From Streptomyces filipinensis (GTDB taxonomy: Bacteria; Actinomycetota; Actinomycetes; Streptomycetales; Streptomycetaceae), in the NCBI RefSeq assembly GCF_014649495.1, contig NZ_BMTD01000014.1, positions 1-64,000 on the forward strand: a stretch of DNA of 64,000 bases, written 5' to 3'. Below the pieces are notes generated by a model. It was not told the DNA's origin. It ran no database searches and saw only the letters and a list, made by a program, of their open reading frames with translations. Below are positions 41,307-50,167 of the stretch, one piece after another. Both the position numbers and the translations under genes were made by a program. Within the stretch, counting starts at the first letter, position 1; each line of letters begins with the position of its first letter.

Positions 41307-44300
41307 TCAGCTGACGGTGACGGTGATGCCGGGGAGGTCCAGTTCGGTGACGGGGCCTTCGGGGGTCTCGCATTTCTCCAGCACCAACCTCCTCAGCTGC
41401 TTCAGCTCACGCAGGCCGTCAAGCCCGTCGGACAGCAGGCAGTGGCTCAGGGTGAGCTCGACGAGCCCCGGGCAGCCCGACATCAGCCGCCGGGGCAGGT
41501 CCTTGGCCTCGAAGTTGTAGAGCGTCAGCGCACGCAGGAGGGACAGCGCGGAGACGGGCGCGAGGTCGGGCAGGAGACCGCGTCCCAGTCCGACGAGGTA
41601 CAGATACGGGACGCTTCGGTGCGGTGCCAGGAACCCCAGCCTGGTCTCCGCTGTGACGCCCGAGAGGGCCAGCTGGAAAAGGCACGGCAGGAGCGGGAGG
41701 CCGTCGATGCCGTCCGGGCCGGCGAGTGGCAATTGCAGGAGGCTCAGTGCGGGCAGCTGCGCCAGAGCTTCCGGATGCCGCACTGCGGTGGCACCGAGCA
41801 GCTGGAAGGTCTCCAGCCTCGGATGCCCCTTCAGCAGGGACAGATCGGCCGTGCCGTGCACGGCACAGATCAGTTGCTGCAGCGGGGGCAGTTCGCTGAG
41901 GACGGACAGGTCCCGGAGCCTGAACTTGATCCTCAGCGAGGTGAACGACCTCATCCGAACCGCTGCCCGCAGTTGCCCGGAGTGCGTCAGTACCACCGTG
42001 TGCTGGTCCAGAGGAAGCCCGGCCATCACCCGATCGGCGTAAGCGTCCGCGTCGAAGTACGCCCAGGAGTCGATGAGCGCGGCGACCACGTCCCGGCGCT
42101 GGTCTGCTGCGTATCCCTCCAGCAGCCCCAGTGCCTGCTCGCCGCCGATCAACGCCGCGGTCCGCACCGTCTGCACCGCCGCGTTCGACGTCAGCCCCTC
42201 CATGGAACGGGGCAGTCTCCGCAACAGACCCGGCCCGACCGCCGCCAGCGCGGGCGGGTCCGTGCTCCGGCGCGGCGGCAGGAGCGCCGACACCGCCTCC
42301 TCCAGCCGCCCGGCCAGACCGTCGCAGACCTCCGGCACCGTCTCCTGGCACGCCGCCGCCAGCAACCGCAGCTTCCGGCCGTACCGGGGTTCGGACTCCG
42401 CCCGGTCCAGGATGCCGCCCAGCAGCTCCTCGCGCTGCGGCCGGTTCGCATGGCCCGCCGCCATGATCACGGTCTCGCGCCACAGGTCCAGATGGGCCCG
42501 CTCGACCAGGTTGCCGATGCGGTCCTCCTCGGTGGCCTCCTCGGCGGCCAGGTACTCCTGGAAGGTCCGGTGGACGAAGTCCAGGCGGCCCTCGGCGGGG
42601 GAGCGGAGGATCCCCGAGCGGTCCCGGAGCTGTTCCAGGACTCTGGAGCCGTCCTGTTCCTCCAGGTGCCGCATCGCCGCCAGCTTCTTGCCGACGTGCA
42701 CCGCCGCCTGCTCCACCGCGATCTCGCTGCGGTTGTTGTCGGACAGCCGCCACGCCAGGTCCCGCAGCAGCACCAGCTTGTCGTTCAGGCTCAGCCGGCT
42801 GTCCACCGCGCTCGGTACGCTACGGTCCGCGTCCCGTTCGTGGACCAGGGTGTGCAGGGCGTTGCGGTACAGCTCCATCCGGTCCCGGGGGAGCCGGCTG
42901 CCCCGGTTGAGGTGCATCGCGCACAGCATCGCCGCCAGCAACGGCGTGCCCGCCAGCGACTGCAGGTGCGGACGGTCCTTGAGGCTCGTCAGCAACGACT
43001 GCTCATAGCGCGGGAGTTGCTCGGGGACGCACGGCAGGTCGTCGCCCAGCTCCCGTACCGCCTGGTGCCACTGCCGTACGAAGGCCGCCAGGTCGGGCGG
43101 TGTCATGCGGTCCAGGTGCAGGGCCGTGAACTCCTCGCGGCGCAGCCAGTCGGCACGTGCCGCAGCGGGGCGCGAGGTGACGACGACCCGTACGGTCCCG
43201 TACGCCGTCAGCAGCTTGCGCAGCCACTCGCGGACCCCCCGCCGCTCGCCGTCCAGCAGCTCGTCCACGCCGTCGATCAGCAACAGGGCGTTGCCGTCGG
43301 CGAGTTGGCGTTCCACCCACGCCTTGGGCATGACCCCGGTGATCTGTCCGGCCACCGAGTCCAGCATCGCCTCGGGCCTCGGCAGCTCTCGCCCGCTGTG
43401 TTCGCGCAGCTTCACGAACACCGGTGTCAGGCCGTTCCATCCGGCCAGTTCGCCGGTGAAGGCGCCCCGCGCCGCCGTGATCGCCAGCCAGCGCAACAGC
43501 GTCGTCTTCCCCGAGCCCGCCTCGCCCCGCAGCAGCACCCGGGTGGCGCCGCCCAGCGCCGCCTCCACCCGCATACCGGCGCTCTCGCCGGGCTCCTCCC
43601 AGTCGCCCATGTCGGGCCGGAGAGCGGGCAGCGCACGAGCGTGGCGTCGGCGGCTCCCATCGTCACCGGTGGCACGCAGGCTCACGTACGCCACCGACAG
43701 GGGTACCTGCGCCCCCGCCCGGTCGGAGGTGCGCCGGAACAGCTCCACCTCGTCCAGGCCGGTGCTGACCAGCTCCAGATAACGGCGACGGAACTCCCCG
43801 TCCCGATCGGTCCCCTCCGGCGCGAACAGGGAGCGGTCAGGCAGCCGTTCCAGCACCCGGGCGATCTCCGCGCCCAGGGACGTCGTACGCGCCAGCAGCT
43901 CGCTCAGCGCCCGCTCCTCGAACACCGGAAGTCCCTGCACGATGCGGACGTAGTACTCCACGCACTCCGCGAACAGCACCTCGTACAGCCGGAACTCCGC
44001 CTCACCGAGGCCCACCGGTGGCCGTACCGCCCCCCGGACCCGCCGCACGACCTCGGCCGGCTGGGCGTCCGCCGCCAGGATCGCCCCGTCCGACAGGTCC
44101 GCCGCCGCGAACGTGTCGCACACGCCGGCGATCACGGCTTCCCGGCCGCTCTCCTCCAGCCCACCGAACTCCCGCTCCAGGAACGGCGCCAACCGGTCGA
44201 ACACCGCGTCCGCGATCTCCCCGAACTGGCGCTCCACGCTCCGCTGGAACCGCAGCCCCGGCACCCGCAGCCGGATCAGCCCGGCCATGTCCGTCCGGCG

Positions 44301-44396
44301 TTCCTGCTCCCGCCGTTTCCCCCCGAGCCATGCCTGGGCCGCCGCCTTCGCCACGGTCGTCCCCAGCCGTAACGCCGCCGTCTCGGCACCGCTCAT
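41307..44396 (-). CDS. NACHT-domain STAND ATPase (bacterial NLR-like)
   Basis: A 1029-residue signal-transduction ATPase. Residues 1-240 form an all-helical N-terminal domain resembling the NACHT-associated helical domain common in Streptomyces (ECVEYYVRIVQGLPVFEE near 144). NACHT spans about 285-560: Walker A GEAGSGKTT (291-299), Walker B LLLIDGVDEL (371-380), sensor TSRP (407-410), and FVHRTFQEYLAA in the winged-helix region. Helical repeats follow, then LRR-like leucine-rich strands (about 800-1029: LPALSLLQLPLAG, LRELKQLRRLVLEKC). Related bacterial NACHT proteins act in phage defence; no nuclease or TIR effector is visible here. GGAGGG lies eight bases before the ATG. A small membrane protein gene lies just upstream. 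Confidence 0.85.
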   Translation of the reverse strand: MSGAETAALRLGTTVAKAAAQAWLGGKRREQERRTDMAGLIRLRVPGLRFQRSVERQFGEIADAVFDRLAPFLEREFGGLEESGREAVIAGVCDTFAAADLSDGAILAADAQPAEVVRRVRGAVRPPVGLGEAEFRLYEVLFAECVEYYVRIVQGLPVFEERALSELLARTTSLGAEIARVLERLPDRSLFAPEGTDRDGEFRRRYLELVSTGLDEVELFRRTSDRAGAQVPLSVAYVSLRATGDDGSRRRHARALPALRPDMGDWEEPGESAGMRVEAALGGATRVLLRGEAGSGKTTLLRWLAITAARGAFTGELAGWNGLTPVFVKLREHSGRELPRPEAMLDSVAGQITGVMPKAWVERQLADGNALLLIDGVDELLDGERRGVREWLRKLLTAYGTVRVVVTSRPAAARADWLRREEFTALHLDRMTPPDLAAFVRQWHQAVRELGDDLPCVPEQLPRYEQSLLTSLKDRPHLQSLAGTPLLAAMLCAMHLNRGSRLPRDRMELYRNALHTLVHERDADRSVPSAVDSRLSLNDKLVLLRDLAWRLSDNNRSEIAVEQAAVHVGKKLAAMRHLEEQDGSRVLEQLRDRSGILRSPAEGRLDFVHRTFQEYLAAEEATEEDRIGNLVERAHLDLWRETVIMAAGHANRPQREELLGGILDRAESEPRYGRKLRLLAAACQETVPEVCDGLAGRLEEAVSALLPPRRSTDPPALAAVGPGLLRRLPRSMEGLTSNAAVQTVRTAALIGGEQALGLLEGYAADQRRDVVAALIDSWAYFDADAYADRVMAGLPLDQHTVVLTHSGQLRAAVRMRSFTSLRIKFRLRDLSVLSELPPLQQLICAVHGTADLSLLKGHPRLETFQLLGATAVRHPEALAQLPALSLLQLPLAGPDGIDGLPLLPCLFQLALSGVTAETRLGFLAPHRSVPYLYLVGLGRGLLPDLAPVSALSLLRALTLYNFEAKDLPRRLMSGCPGLVELTLSHCLLSDGLDGLRELKQLRRLVLEKCETPEGPVTELDLPGITVTVS

Positions 44397-44439
44397 CGCC
44401 TGCCCCCTCCACGAAATCGCGACGCGACGACGGGCATTG

Positions 44440-44832
44440 TCACCCGGTACGGCGCTGCTCGTCCCGCTTTTCCAGCCACCAGCCCAGCGGAATCTCCAGG
44501 GTCGCCAGGCACACCGCGGGCCACAGGGACGACGTGTGCAGGCCGGGCGTCCAGGACTGGACCAGGACCGCCGTCAGGAACATGGACAGCCAGCCCAGGA
44601 CGTACCGGTTGCGCAGGCCGAGCAGCCGCGCCGGGTACAGCACCGCCGTGGCCAGCGCGGCACACGGCAGGCTCAGCAGCACCGCCCAGAACACCGCGCC
44701 CACGCCGTCGATCTCGATCGTCCCCGGAAAGGCGGCCACCGTCCCCAGCACCACCAACAGCAGGAACAGGACCACCGGCACGGCACCGAACAGCGCCAGA
44801 AGGGCGCCCACCAGAAACTTGCTCACCATCAT
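44440..44832 (-). CDS. Small membrane protein with four predicted helices, upstream of NACHT
   Basis: A 130-residue hydrophobic protein with about four transmembrane segments (6-30, 45-67, 73-95, 100-122) and a positively charged tail (EKRDEQRRTG). No family recognised. It is cotranscribed upstream of the NACHT gene with a 43-base gap. Two consecutive ATGs are possible starts; the ribosome binding site is weak. Context suggests a membrane partner or effector of the NACHT protein, but this is inference only. Confidence 0.6.
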   Translation of the reverse strand: MMVSKFLVGALLALFGAVPVVLFLLLVVLGTVAAFPGTIEIDGVGAVFWAVLLSLPCAALATAVLYPARLLGLRNRYVLGWLSMFLTAVLVQSWTPGLHTSSLWPAVCLATLEIPLGWWLEKRDEQRRTG

Positions 44833-44849
44833 CCCCGTAACACGACAAA

Positions 44850-44882
44850 GGCCTCTGTCGCTCAGGAAGAGCGGCAGAGGCC
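44850..44882 (-). terminator. Terminator of the first conservon
   Basis: GGCCTCTGCCGCT pairs with AGCGACAGAGGCC (one wobble) on the minus strand, followed by TTTGTCG. It lies 27 bases after the CvnD stop and separates the conservon from the membrane protein gene. Confidence 0.7.
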
Positions 44883-44908
44883 GGAGTCGGTTGCCCCGAG
44901 CGGCGGCG

Positions 44909-45490
44909 TCAGCGCAGGCGGGCCATCAGGGCGTGCTCGACCAGCGTGATCAGCGCGCTCTTGGCGTCGGCGCGGTGCCGGGCGTCGGTGGTGATGATCG
45001 GGGTGTCGGGCCCGATCTGCAGGGCCTCGCGCACCTCGTCGGGCTGGTACGGCTGCTGCCCGTCGAAGCCGTTGAGGGCGATGACGAACGGCAGGCCGCT
45101 GTTCTCGAAGTAGTCGACCGCGGGGAAGCAGTCGGCGAGGCGCCGGGTGTCCACCAGCACGATCGCGCCGATCGCGCCGCGCACCAGGTCGTCCCACATG
45201 AACCAGAACCGGTCCTGGCCGGGGGTGCCGAACAGGTACAGGATCAGGTCCTGGTCCAGGGTGATACGGCCGAAGTCCATGGCCACCGTCGTGGTGGTCT
45301 TGTCTCCGGTGTGGGTGAGGTCGTCGATGCCGGCCGAAGCGGAGGTCATGACGGCCTCGGTGCGCAGCGGGTTGATCTCCGAGACAGCGCCGACGAACGT
45401 GGTCTTGCCCACGCCGAAGCCGCCCGCCACCACGATCTTCGCGGAGGTGGTGGAGCGGGAAGGACCGCCGCTAGAGCTTGCGAAGTCCAC
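44909..45490 (-). CDS. cvnD: Conservon GTPase CvnD (first conservon)
   Basis: A 193-residue MglA/Rab-like GTPase: P-loop GGFGVGKTT near 23, switch II FGTPGQDRFWFMW near 88, and NGFD in place of the usual NKxD specificity motif near 140. In S. coelicolor such proteins form a membrane complex with CvnA-C, likened to a G-protein-coupled system. Its start GTG overlaps the end of cvnC by 20 bases. It is nearly identical to the second CvnD, differing mainly at residues 7-14 and a few Ile/Val and Asp/Glu positions. Confidence 0.93.
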   Translation of the reverse strand: MDFASSSGGPSRSTTSAKIVVAGGFGVGKTTFVGAVSEINPLRTEAVMTSASAGIDDLTHTGDKTTTTVAMDFGRITLDQDLILYLFGTPGQDRFWFMWDDLVRGAIGAIVLVDTRRLADCFPAVDYFENSGLPFVIALNGFDGQQPYQPDEVREALQIGPDTPIITTDARHRADAKSALITLVEHALMARLR

Positions 45491-46046
45491 TGAGCACCCT
45501 TTCGAGCAGTGTCACGTCTGGCTGGCCACCGGCGTTCTCGTCGCCGCCGGGCTGATGGATGGCGACCAGGCCCGCCTCCGCCAAGTCGGCGACGAGAATC
45601 CTGGCCACGCCGAGGGGGATGGTCAGCAACGCCGAGATCTCGGCCACCGACTTGATCTCCCGGCACAGGTTGCAGATCCGCTGATGCTCGGGCAGCTGGC
45701 CCTGCATCTGGTGCGGAGCGGCGGTGGTGTGCACCAGTGCCTCGATGGCGAGCTGGTAGCGCGGGCGGGTCCGGCCGCCGGTCATGGCGTACGGACGCAC
45801 CAAGGGGTTGTTCGAGGCGCTCGCGGGCGCCGGCTCGGGGCGGCGCTGCGGCTGCACCGGCTGGATCCGCGGGGCCGGCGGCTGGTCGTACGGCGAGGGG
45901 CCGGGGCCCTGGGGAGCGTACGGCTGCCGGTGGCCCGGGGCGGAGGGGAAGTTGTAACGGTTCGGGTTCTGGGAACCGTCGCCCTGGCCCTGGGCAGGGC
46001 CGTACGACCAGTTTCCAGAATTCGAACCGCCTGGGGGTGTTGCCAC
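45471..46046 (-). CDS. cvnC: Conservon protein CvnC (DUF742, first conservon)
   Basis: A 191-residue protein: a Pro/Gln/Gly-rich disordered N-terminal half (1-80) and a C-terminal DUF742 winged-helix-like domain starting NNPLVRPYAMTGGRTRPRYQLAIEAL and ending DVTLLERVLSGLRKL. It is thought to couple the roadblock protein and GTPase. GTG start with GGAGGAG upstream. The N-terminal extension is about 60 residues longer than in the second conservon. A perfect 8-bp hairpin separates it from cvnB. Confidence 0.92.
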   Translation of the reverse strand: MATPPGGSNSGNWSYGPAQGQGDGSQNPNRYNFPSAPGHRQPYAPQGPGPSPYDQPPAPRIQPVQPQRRPEPAPASASNNPLVRPYAMTGGRTRPRYQLAIEALVHTTAAPHQMQGQLPEHQRICNLCREIKSVAEISALLTIPLGVARILVADLAEAGLVAIHQPGGDENAGGQPDVTLLERVLSGLRKL

Positions 46047-46093
46047 TCTCTTCTCCTCCTCCGACTGTGCCGGGCACCCATCCGTGTGGAGCC

Positions 46094-46123
46094 GCGTCCC
46101 GAAACCTTACGGCCCCGGGACGC
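46094..46123 (-). other. Hairpin between cvnB and cvnC (first conservon)
   Basis: GCGTCCCG-N14-CGGGACGC is a perfect 8-bp inverted repeat in the 97-base gap between the two genes. It has no U-run. It may be an mRNA processing or partial termination element adjusting the CvnA/B to C/D ratio. Confidence 0.4.
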
Positions 46124-46143
46124 GTATACGCACCGTTCGCCTG

Positions 46144-46557
46144 TTAGTTGAGAAGGCTTCCCTGGAGTTCTGCACGCAGATCCGGGGTGAGGACCGTGCC
46201 CGCGCGGTCCACCAGAAGGGCCATCTCGTACCCGATGAGGCCGATGTCCGCCTCCGGGTGGGCCAGTACCGCGAGCGACGAACCGTCAGAGATGGACATG
46301 ATGAAGAGGAATCCCCGCTCCATCTCCACAACCGTCTGATTCACACTGCCTCCCTCGAAGATCCGGGAGGCGCCTGCCGTCAGGGACGTCAGACCGGAGG
46401 CGACGGCCGCGAGCTGGTCGGCACGGTCGCGGGGGAAGCCTTCGGACATCGCCAGAAGGAGTCCGTCGGCGGAGACCACCACCGTGTGGGACACCCCCGG
46501 GGTGTTGTCCACGAAGTTGGTGATCAACCAGTTCAGGTTCTGTGCCGCCTGGCTCAT
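46144..46557 (-). CDS. cvnB: Conservon roadblock protein CvnB (first conservon)
   Basis: A 137-residue roadblock/LC7 (MglB-like) protein, starting MSQAAQNLNWLITNFVDNTPGV, with GLLLAMSEGFPRDRADQLAAVASGL and a SLAVLAHPEADIGLIGYEMA strand pair. Such proteins bind and regulate the cognate small GTPase. It sits ten bases after the cvnA stop. The first 70 residues are identical to those of the second CvnB. Confidence 0.94.
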   Translation of the reverse strand: MSQAAQNLNWLITNFVDNTPGVSHTVVVSADGLLLAMSEGFPRDRADQLAAVASGLTSLTAGASRIFEGGSVNQTVVEMERGFLFIMSISDGSSLAVLAHPEADIGLIGYEMALLVDRAGTVLTPDLRAELQGSLLN

Positions 46558-46567
46558 CGGGCTCACA

Positions 46568-49500
46568 CTAACGCTCCTGGTTGTAGGTGCTGTCAGGACC
46601 GAAGCCCTGGCCGTTCGTTTCACTGCCTGCGCTGCGTCCGCGCTGGACGCCCCGACGCAGGTTGCTCAGCCTGCCCCGGACGTCCTCCGGGGCGCGGGAG
46701 ACCTGTGGGCCCCCCTGGGGTGTGGTTTCGGCGGAACCCTGGACCAGGTTGGCCTTGGGCACCCGCCGCGGCAGACCGGAGGCGGTGACCCCGCCTGCCT
46801 TGGGCTTCCGGAGCTGCGAGGCCTGCTGCCAGCGCTCGTCGTTGGCCGAACGCCAGCCGTTGTCGCCGGTCGCCCCCGGGGTGTTGTCCGGTGCCGGGGC
46901 TTCCTGCTGCCCGCGCGCCGTGCCGCCCGGGGTACCCGAGCCGTTGGAACCGCTCGCGACGGATCCGCGGCGGGGCAGCCCGGCGTCGGTCAGCTCGTGG
47001 GCGGCGGGAGAGGCCGGTCCCGGACGGTCGAAGCCTACGCGGTTCCGCTCACTCGCGTCAGCGGCCTGCGAGGATTCCGTTTCCGGAGCGTACTGGGCCG
47101 GATACCCGTTCCGGTAGCCGTCCTGCTGCGGCTGCTGGGGCCAGTCGTCCTGGTAGGACGGGGCCGGCTCCGTGTACCCGGGGTCCGGGTAGCCGCCGTT
47201 CGGCGCGTAGTACTGCTCGTCGTACGGCTTGTCGTACGACCGCTCGTCGAACGAGGCCTGCTGCGGCTCGGCGTACGTCTGCGCCTCGTACGTCTGCTGC
47301 GGCTGCTCCTGGTAGGCCTGCTCCTGGTACGACGGCTGCTGCTCCGGGTAGGCCTGCCGGCCGTCGAAGAGCGGGTCGGCGTAGTCGGCCGCGGTCTCCG
47401 GCGCCTCCTGCTGCGGCTCGCCGTTCGGCTGGCCGTGCGTCTGGGCCTCCAGCGCCGCCCGGCGCTCCTCGCGCATCAGGGAGCGGCCGACGGGGTCCAG
47501 GTCGCGGATGTCGTCGGGGACCTCCGTGTACCGGCTGTCGTCGAAGCCCAGCTCGGCGGCGGTGCGCAGCGGCTGCACCTGGTGGAAGCTCTCGCCCTGG
47601 AACTGCTGCTCCGGGATGATCTGCGAGACCGTGAACTCCTCGCGGTCCAGCGGGGTCTCGCCGCCACCGCCGTGCGTGATCGCGTCCGGCAGCATGACCA
47701 GGGAGGTGGTGCCGGCCTGCTCGCCCGAGGGGCGCAGCTGGACGCGGATGCCGTGCCGGTCGGACAGCCGGCCGACCACGAACAGGCCCATGCGCTGGGA
47801 GATCGCGGCGTCCACGGTCGGCGGGTTGGCCAGCTTGTGGTTGATGTCCGCGAAGTCCTCGGCGGTCAGGCCGATGCCCTTGTCGTGGATCTCGATCATG
47901 ATGCGGCCGTCGGGCAGCCGGGTCGCGGTGACGCGGACCTTGGTCTGCGGCGAGGAGAACGTGGTGGCGTTCTCCAGCAGCTCGGCCAGCAGGTGCACGA
48001 GGTCGGTGACCGCGCGGCCGTGGATCTCGGCCTCCGGGACGCCGGACAGCTCGATGCGCTCGTACTGCTCCACCTCGGAGGAGGCGGCGCGCAGCACGTC
48101 GACCAGCGGGACCGGCTGGTCCCAGCGGCGGCCGGGCTCCTCGCCGGCGAGGACCAGGAGGTTCTCGCCGTTGCGGCGCATACGGGTGGCCAGGTGGTCC
48201 AGCTTGAAGAGGTTCTCCAGCTGGTCCGGGTCGGCCTCGTTGTTCTCCAGGTCGGTGATCAGGGTCAGCTGGCCCTCGATCAGCGACTGGTTGCGGCGCG
48301 AGAGGTTGGTGAAGATCGCGTTGATGTTGCCCCGCAGCAGGGCCTGCTCGGAGGCGAGCCGGACCGCCTCGCGGTGGACCTGGTCGAAGGCGCGGGCGAC
48401 CTCGCCGATCTCGTCCTTGGTGGTGATCGGGATCGGGGCGACCCGGGTGTCCACCCGGCCGGGGTCGGTGCGGGAGAGCTGGTCGACCAGCATCGGCAGG
48501 CGCTGCTCGGCGATGCCGAAGGCGGCGTTGCGCAGCTGGCGCATCGAGCGGCTCATCTGGCGGGCCACGGCACCGGCCAGGATGAAGGCGAGCAGCAGGG
48601 CGACCACGACGACGCCACCGGTGATGAACGCCGACGTCTTGGCGTTGTCGGCGATGTCGGAGGCCTCGTTCACGGCCTTGTCGGCCATGTCCGACTCGAT
48701 CTGGCGGTACGCCTTGTACCTCAGCGTGTTGACCGCGTACCAGTTGTCGGCGGTGATGCCGCCCGCCGCGAGGGTCTGACGGGTGAGAAGGCTCGTGTCC
48801 TTCATCTGGGCGAGCTGCGCCACCATCGCGGTCGGGTTGGAGGGCGGCGGGACGTAGTTCGGGTTCTGCTGCTTGGCCGCCGCGGCCATCGCGGCGCCCT
48901 GCGACTCCATCTGCGCCTGCTTCTGCTTCAGCTTCTGCGCGTCGGCCGCGGTGCCACCGCCCTTGTACTCCTCCACGGCGATGCGCTCGAGGTAGGCGTA
49001 CGAGGACAGGGAGACCCGCTGGGTCGCCAGGTTCGGGGCGTCCGGGCCGGGCTTGACCAGCAGGTGCGTGCCGATCGACCGCTCCAGCGACAGCGCCGCC
49101 TTGGTCAGCGAGATGGCGTAGACGGTACGGCCGTAGGAGGTGATGTTGCCGGTGCCCAGACCCAGCTCGTTGGCGAACTCCATCAGGGGGTGGGCGAAGT
49201 CGACGTACTTCTCTTCGGTCTGTACGCCGGTCATCTTCGAGGTGTACGCGACCTGCCGGAGCTGCGCGAGCTTGGGCTCGACCGCGCGGAACAGCTTCAT
49301 CCGGCGCACCAGGCCCGACTTCTGCGGCATGTTCTGTGCGGCCTGGTCGAAGACGTCGGCGGCGTCGTCGGTGGCCTTGCGGGCGGCGGCGACGGTCGCC
49401 TTGCTCTTGGCGTCGGTCTTCTTCAGCAGCAGGGGCGCCGCGGTGACGTCACGCTCGTTCTCGAGGGCGTCGGCGTAGGAGAGCGCGGCACGCACCAGAC

Positions 49501-49774
49501 GGGCGGTGTTCTCGGCGTCGCGTGCCTGCTGCCAGGTGTCGATCGAGCTCTTCACCTGGAAGCCACCCATGACGAGGCCGACCGCCACGGGTATCAGCAG
49601 GATCGCGTTCAGTCTGGTGGGCACGCGCCAGTTGCGCGGCGAGAAACGGCCGCCGCTGGGCGCGGGAGCCGCCGCCGGTTCCGCGCCGGGCGCGGGGGTG
49701 GGCGCCGCAGCGCGCGGCGGCGGGGTGAAGTTGCCCCGCGCCGACGGCTCGGGACCGTTCTTGCTTCGCCTCAC
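46568..49774 (-). CDS. cvnA: Conservon sensor histidine-kinase-like protein CvnA (first conservon)
   Basis: A 1068-residue nitrate-sensor-like membrane protein. Cytosolic basic/Pro-rich start, TM1 (about 50-70: LNAILLIPVAVGLVMGGF), a large extracytoplasmic helical domain (about 72-405), TM2 (SAFITGGVVVVALLLAFILAG), HAMP, a dimerisation segment with FKLDHLATRMRRNGENLLVLAG, and HATPase_c with AELLENATTFSSPQ and IEIHDKGIGL. The C-terminal 350 residues are a Gln/Tyr/Pro-rich disordered tail ending in GLPRRVPKANLVQGS and RGRLSNLRRGVQRG. GTG 49774 has GAGAGG upstream and overlaps the TGA of a short upstream ORF. Confidence 0.9.
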   Translation of the reverse strand: MRRSKNGPEPSARGNFTPPPRAAAPTPAPGAEPAAAPAPSGGRFSPRNWRVPTRLNAILLIPVAVGLVMGGFQVKSSIDTWQQARDAENTARLVRAALSYADALENERDVTAAPLLLKKTDAKSKATVAAARKATDDAADVFDQAAQNMPQKSGLVRRMKLFRAVEPKLAQLRQVAYTSKMTGVQTEEKYVDFAHPLMEFANELGLGTGNITSYGRTVYAISLTKAALSLERSIGTHLLVKPGPDAPNLATQRVSLSSYAYLERIAVEEYKGGGTAADAQKLKQKQAQMESQGAAMAAAAKQQNPNYVPPPSNPTAMVAQLAQMKDTSLLTRQTLAAGGITADNWYAVNTLRYKAYRQIESDMADKAVNEASDIADNAKTSAFITGGVVVVALLLAFILAGAVARQMSRSMRQLRNAAFGIAEQRLPMLVDQLSRTDPGRVDTRVAPIPITTKDEIGEVARAFDQVHREAVRLASEQALLRGNINAIFTNLSRRNQSLIEGQLTLITDLENNEADPDQLENLFKLDHLATRMRRNGENLLVLAGEEPGRRWDQPVPLVDVLRAASSEVEQYERIELSGVPEAEIHGRAVTDLVHLLAELLENATTFSSPQTKVRVTATRLPDGRIMIEIHDKGIGLTAEDFADINHKLANPPTVDAAISQRMGLFVVGRLSDRHGIRVQLRPSGEQAGTTSLVMLPDAITHGGGGETPLDREEFTVSQIIPEQQFQGESFHQVQPLRTAAELGFDDSRYTEVPDDIRDLDPVGRSLMREERRAALEAQTHGQPNGEPQQEAPETAADYADPLFDGRQAYPEQQPSYQEQAYQEQPQQTYEAQTYAEPQQASFDERSYDKPYDEQYYAPNGGYPDPGYTEPAPSYQDDWPQQPQQDGYRNGYPAQYAPETESSQAADASERNRVGFDRPGPASPAAHELTDAGLPRRGSVASGSNGSGTPGGTARGQQEAPAPDNTPGATGDNGWRSANDERWQQASQLRKPKAGGVTASGLPRRVPKANLVQGSAETTPQGGPQVSRAPEDVRGRLSNLRRGVQRGRSAGSETNGQGFGPDSTYNQER

Positions 49775-50167
49775 TCGACCAACAACCTCTCGGCGGTCGG
49801 CACCTTCGTCGTGCCGCAGTCTCTCAGAGCCCGGTTCGTCATCGACCCCTTGGTAGGTACGTCTTTGACTAATGGGCAGTTCAGGCATTCCAGCACGTGG
49901 ACCAGCGCTCTTCCAAACAGCGGAAACCCCCGAGTGACCCTCTTGTAAGCCCCAGATAAAACGGTCATAAAGAGCGAGCCCCGCCAAAAGGCGGGGCGTT
50001 TGTGAGCGCAGCGGCACTACATGACCGCGTCGCGTGGTGAAGCCGGGGGATTCCTCTGCCGAACTGTTATGAACACCGGAGCCGACCGTGTCAAAGGCCA
50101 CAGTCGGCTCCGTTGCGCTTACGACAACTGCCGTACACGCCGTCTTACTTGGGTACGTACCCGTGTG
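49775..50167. other. Region between the two conservons
   Basis: Contains the promoter/leader of the first conservon. A 23-codon ORF (ATG 49843 to TGA 49771-49773, minus strand, AAGGGG just upstream) has a stop that overlaps the cvnA GTG. A compact hairpin GCCCCGCC-AAAA-GGCGGGGC (49978-49997) looks like a bidirectional terminator. A further stem GGAGCCGAC/GTCGGCTCC (50078-50111) lies after the second cvnD. No other gene is supported. Confidence 0.55.
49978..49997. terminator. Terminator between the conservons
   Basis: A perfect 8-bp stem with AAAA loop, followed on the plus strand by GTTTGTG and on the minus strand by TCGCTCTTT. With the 50078-50111 stem it should stop transcription from the second conservon before the first. 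Confidence 0.65.

Noticed and set aside
41307..44396. TIR, nuclease or protease effector fused to the NACHT protein
   Set aside because: The N-terminal 240 residues show only helical sequence without catalytic motifs of these families.
46484..49948. A 1154-codon plus-strand frame across the first cvnA
   Set aside because: Mirror frame of the sensor kinase; its repeated Leu/Arg/Val composition follows the kinase codons and it has no ribosome binding site or family match.
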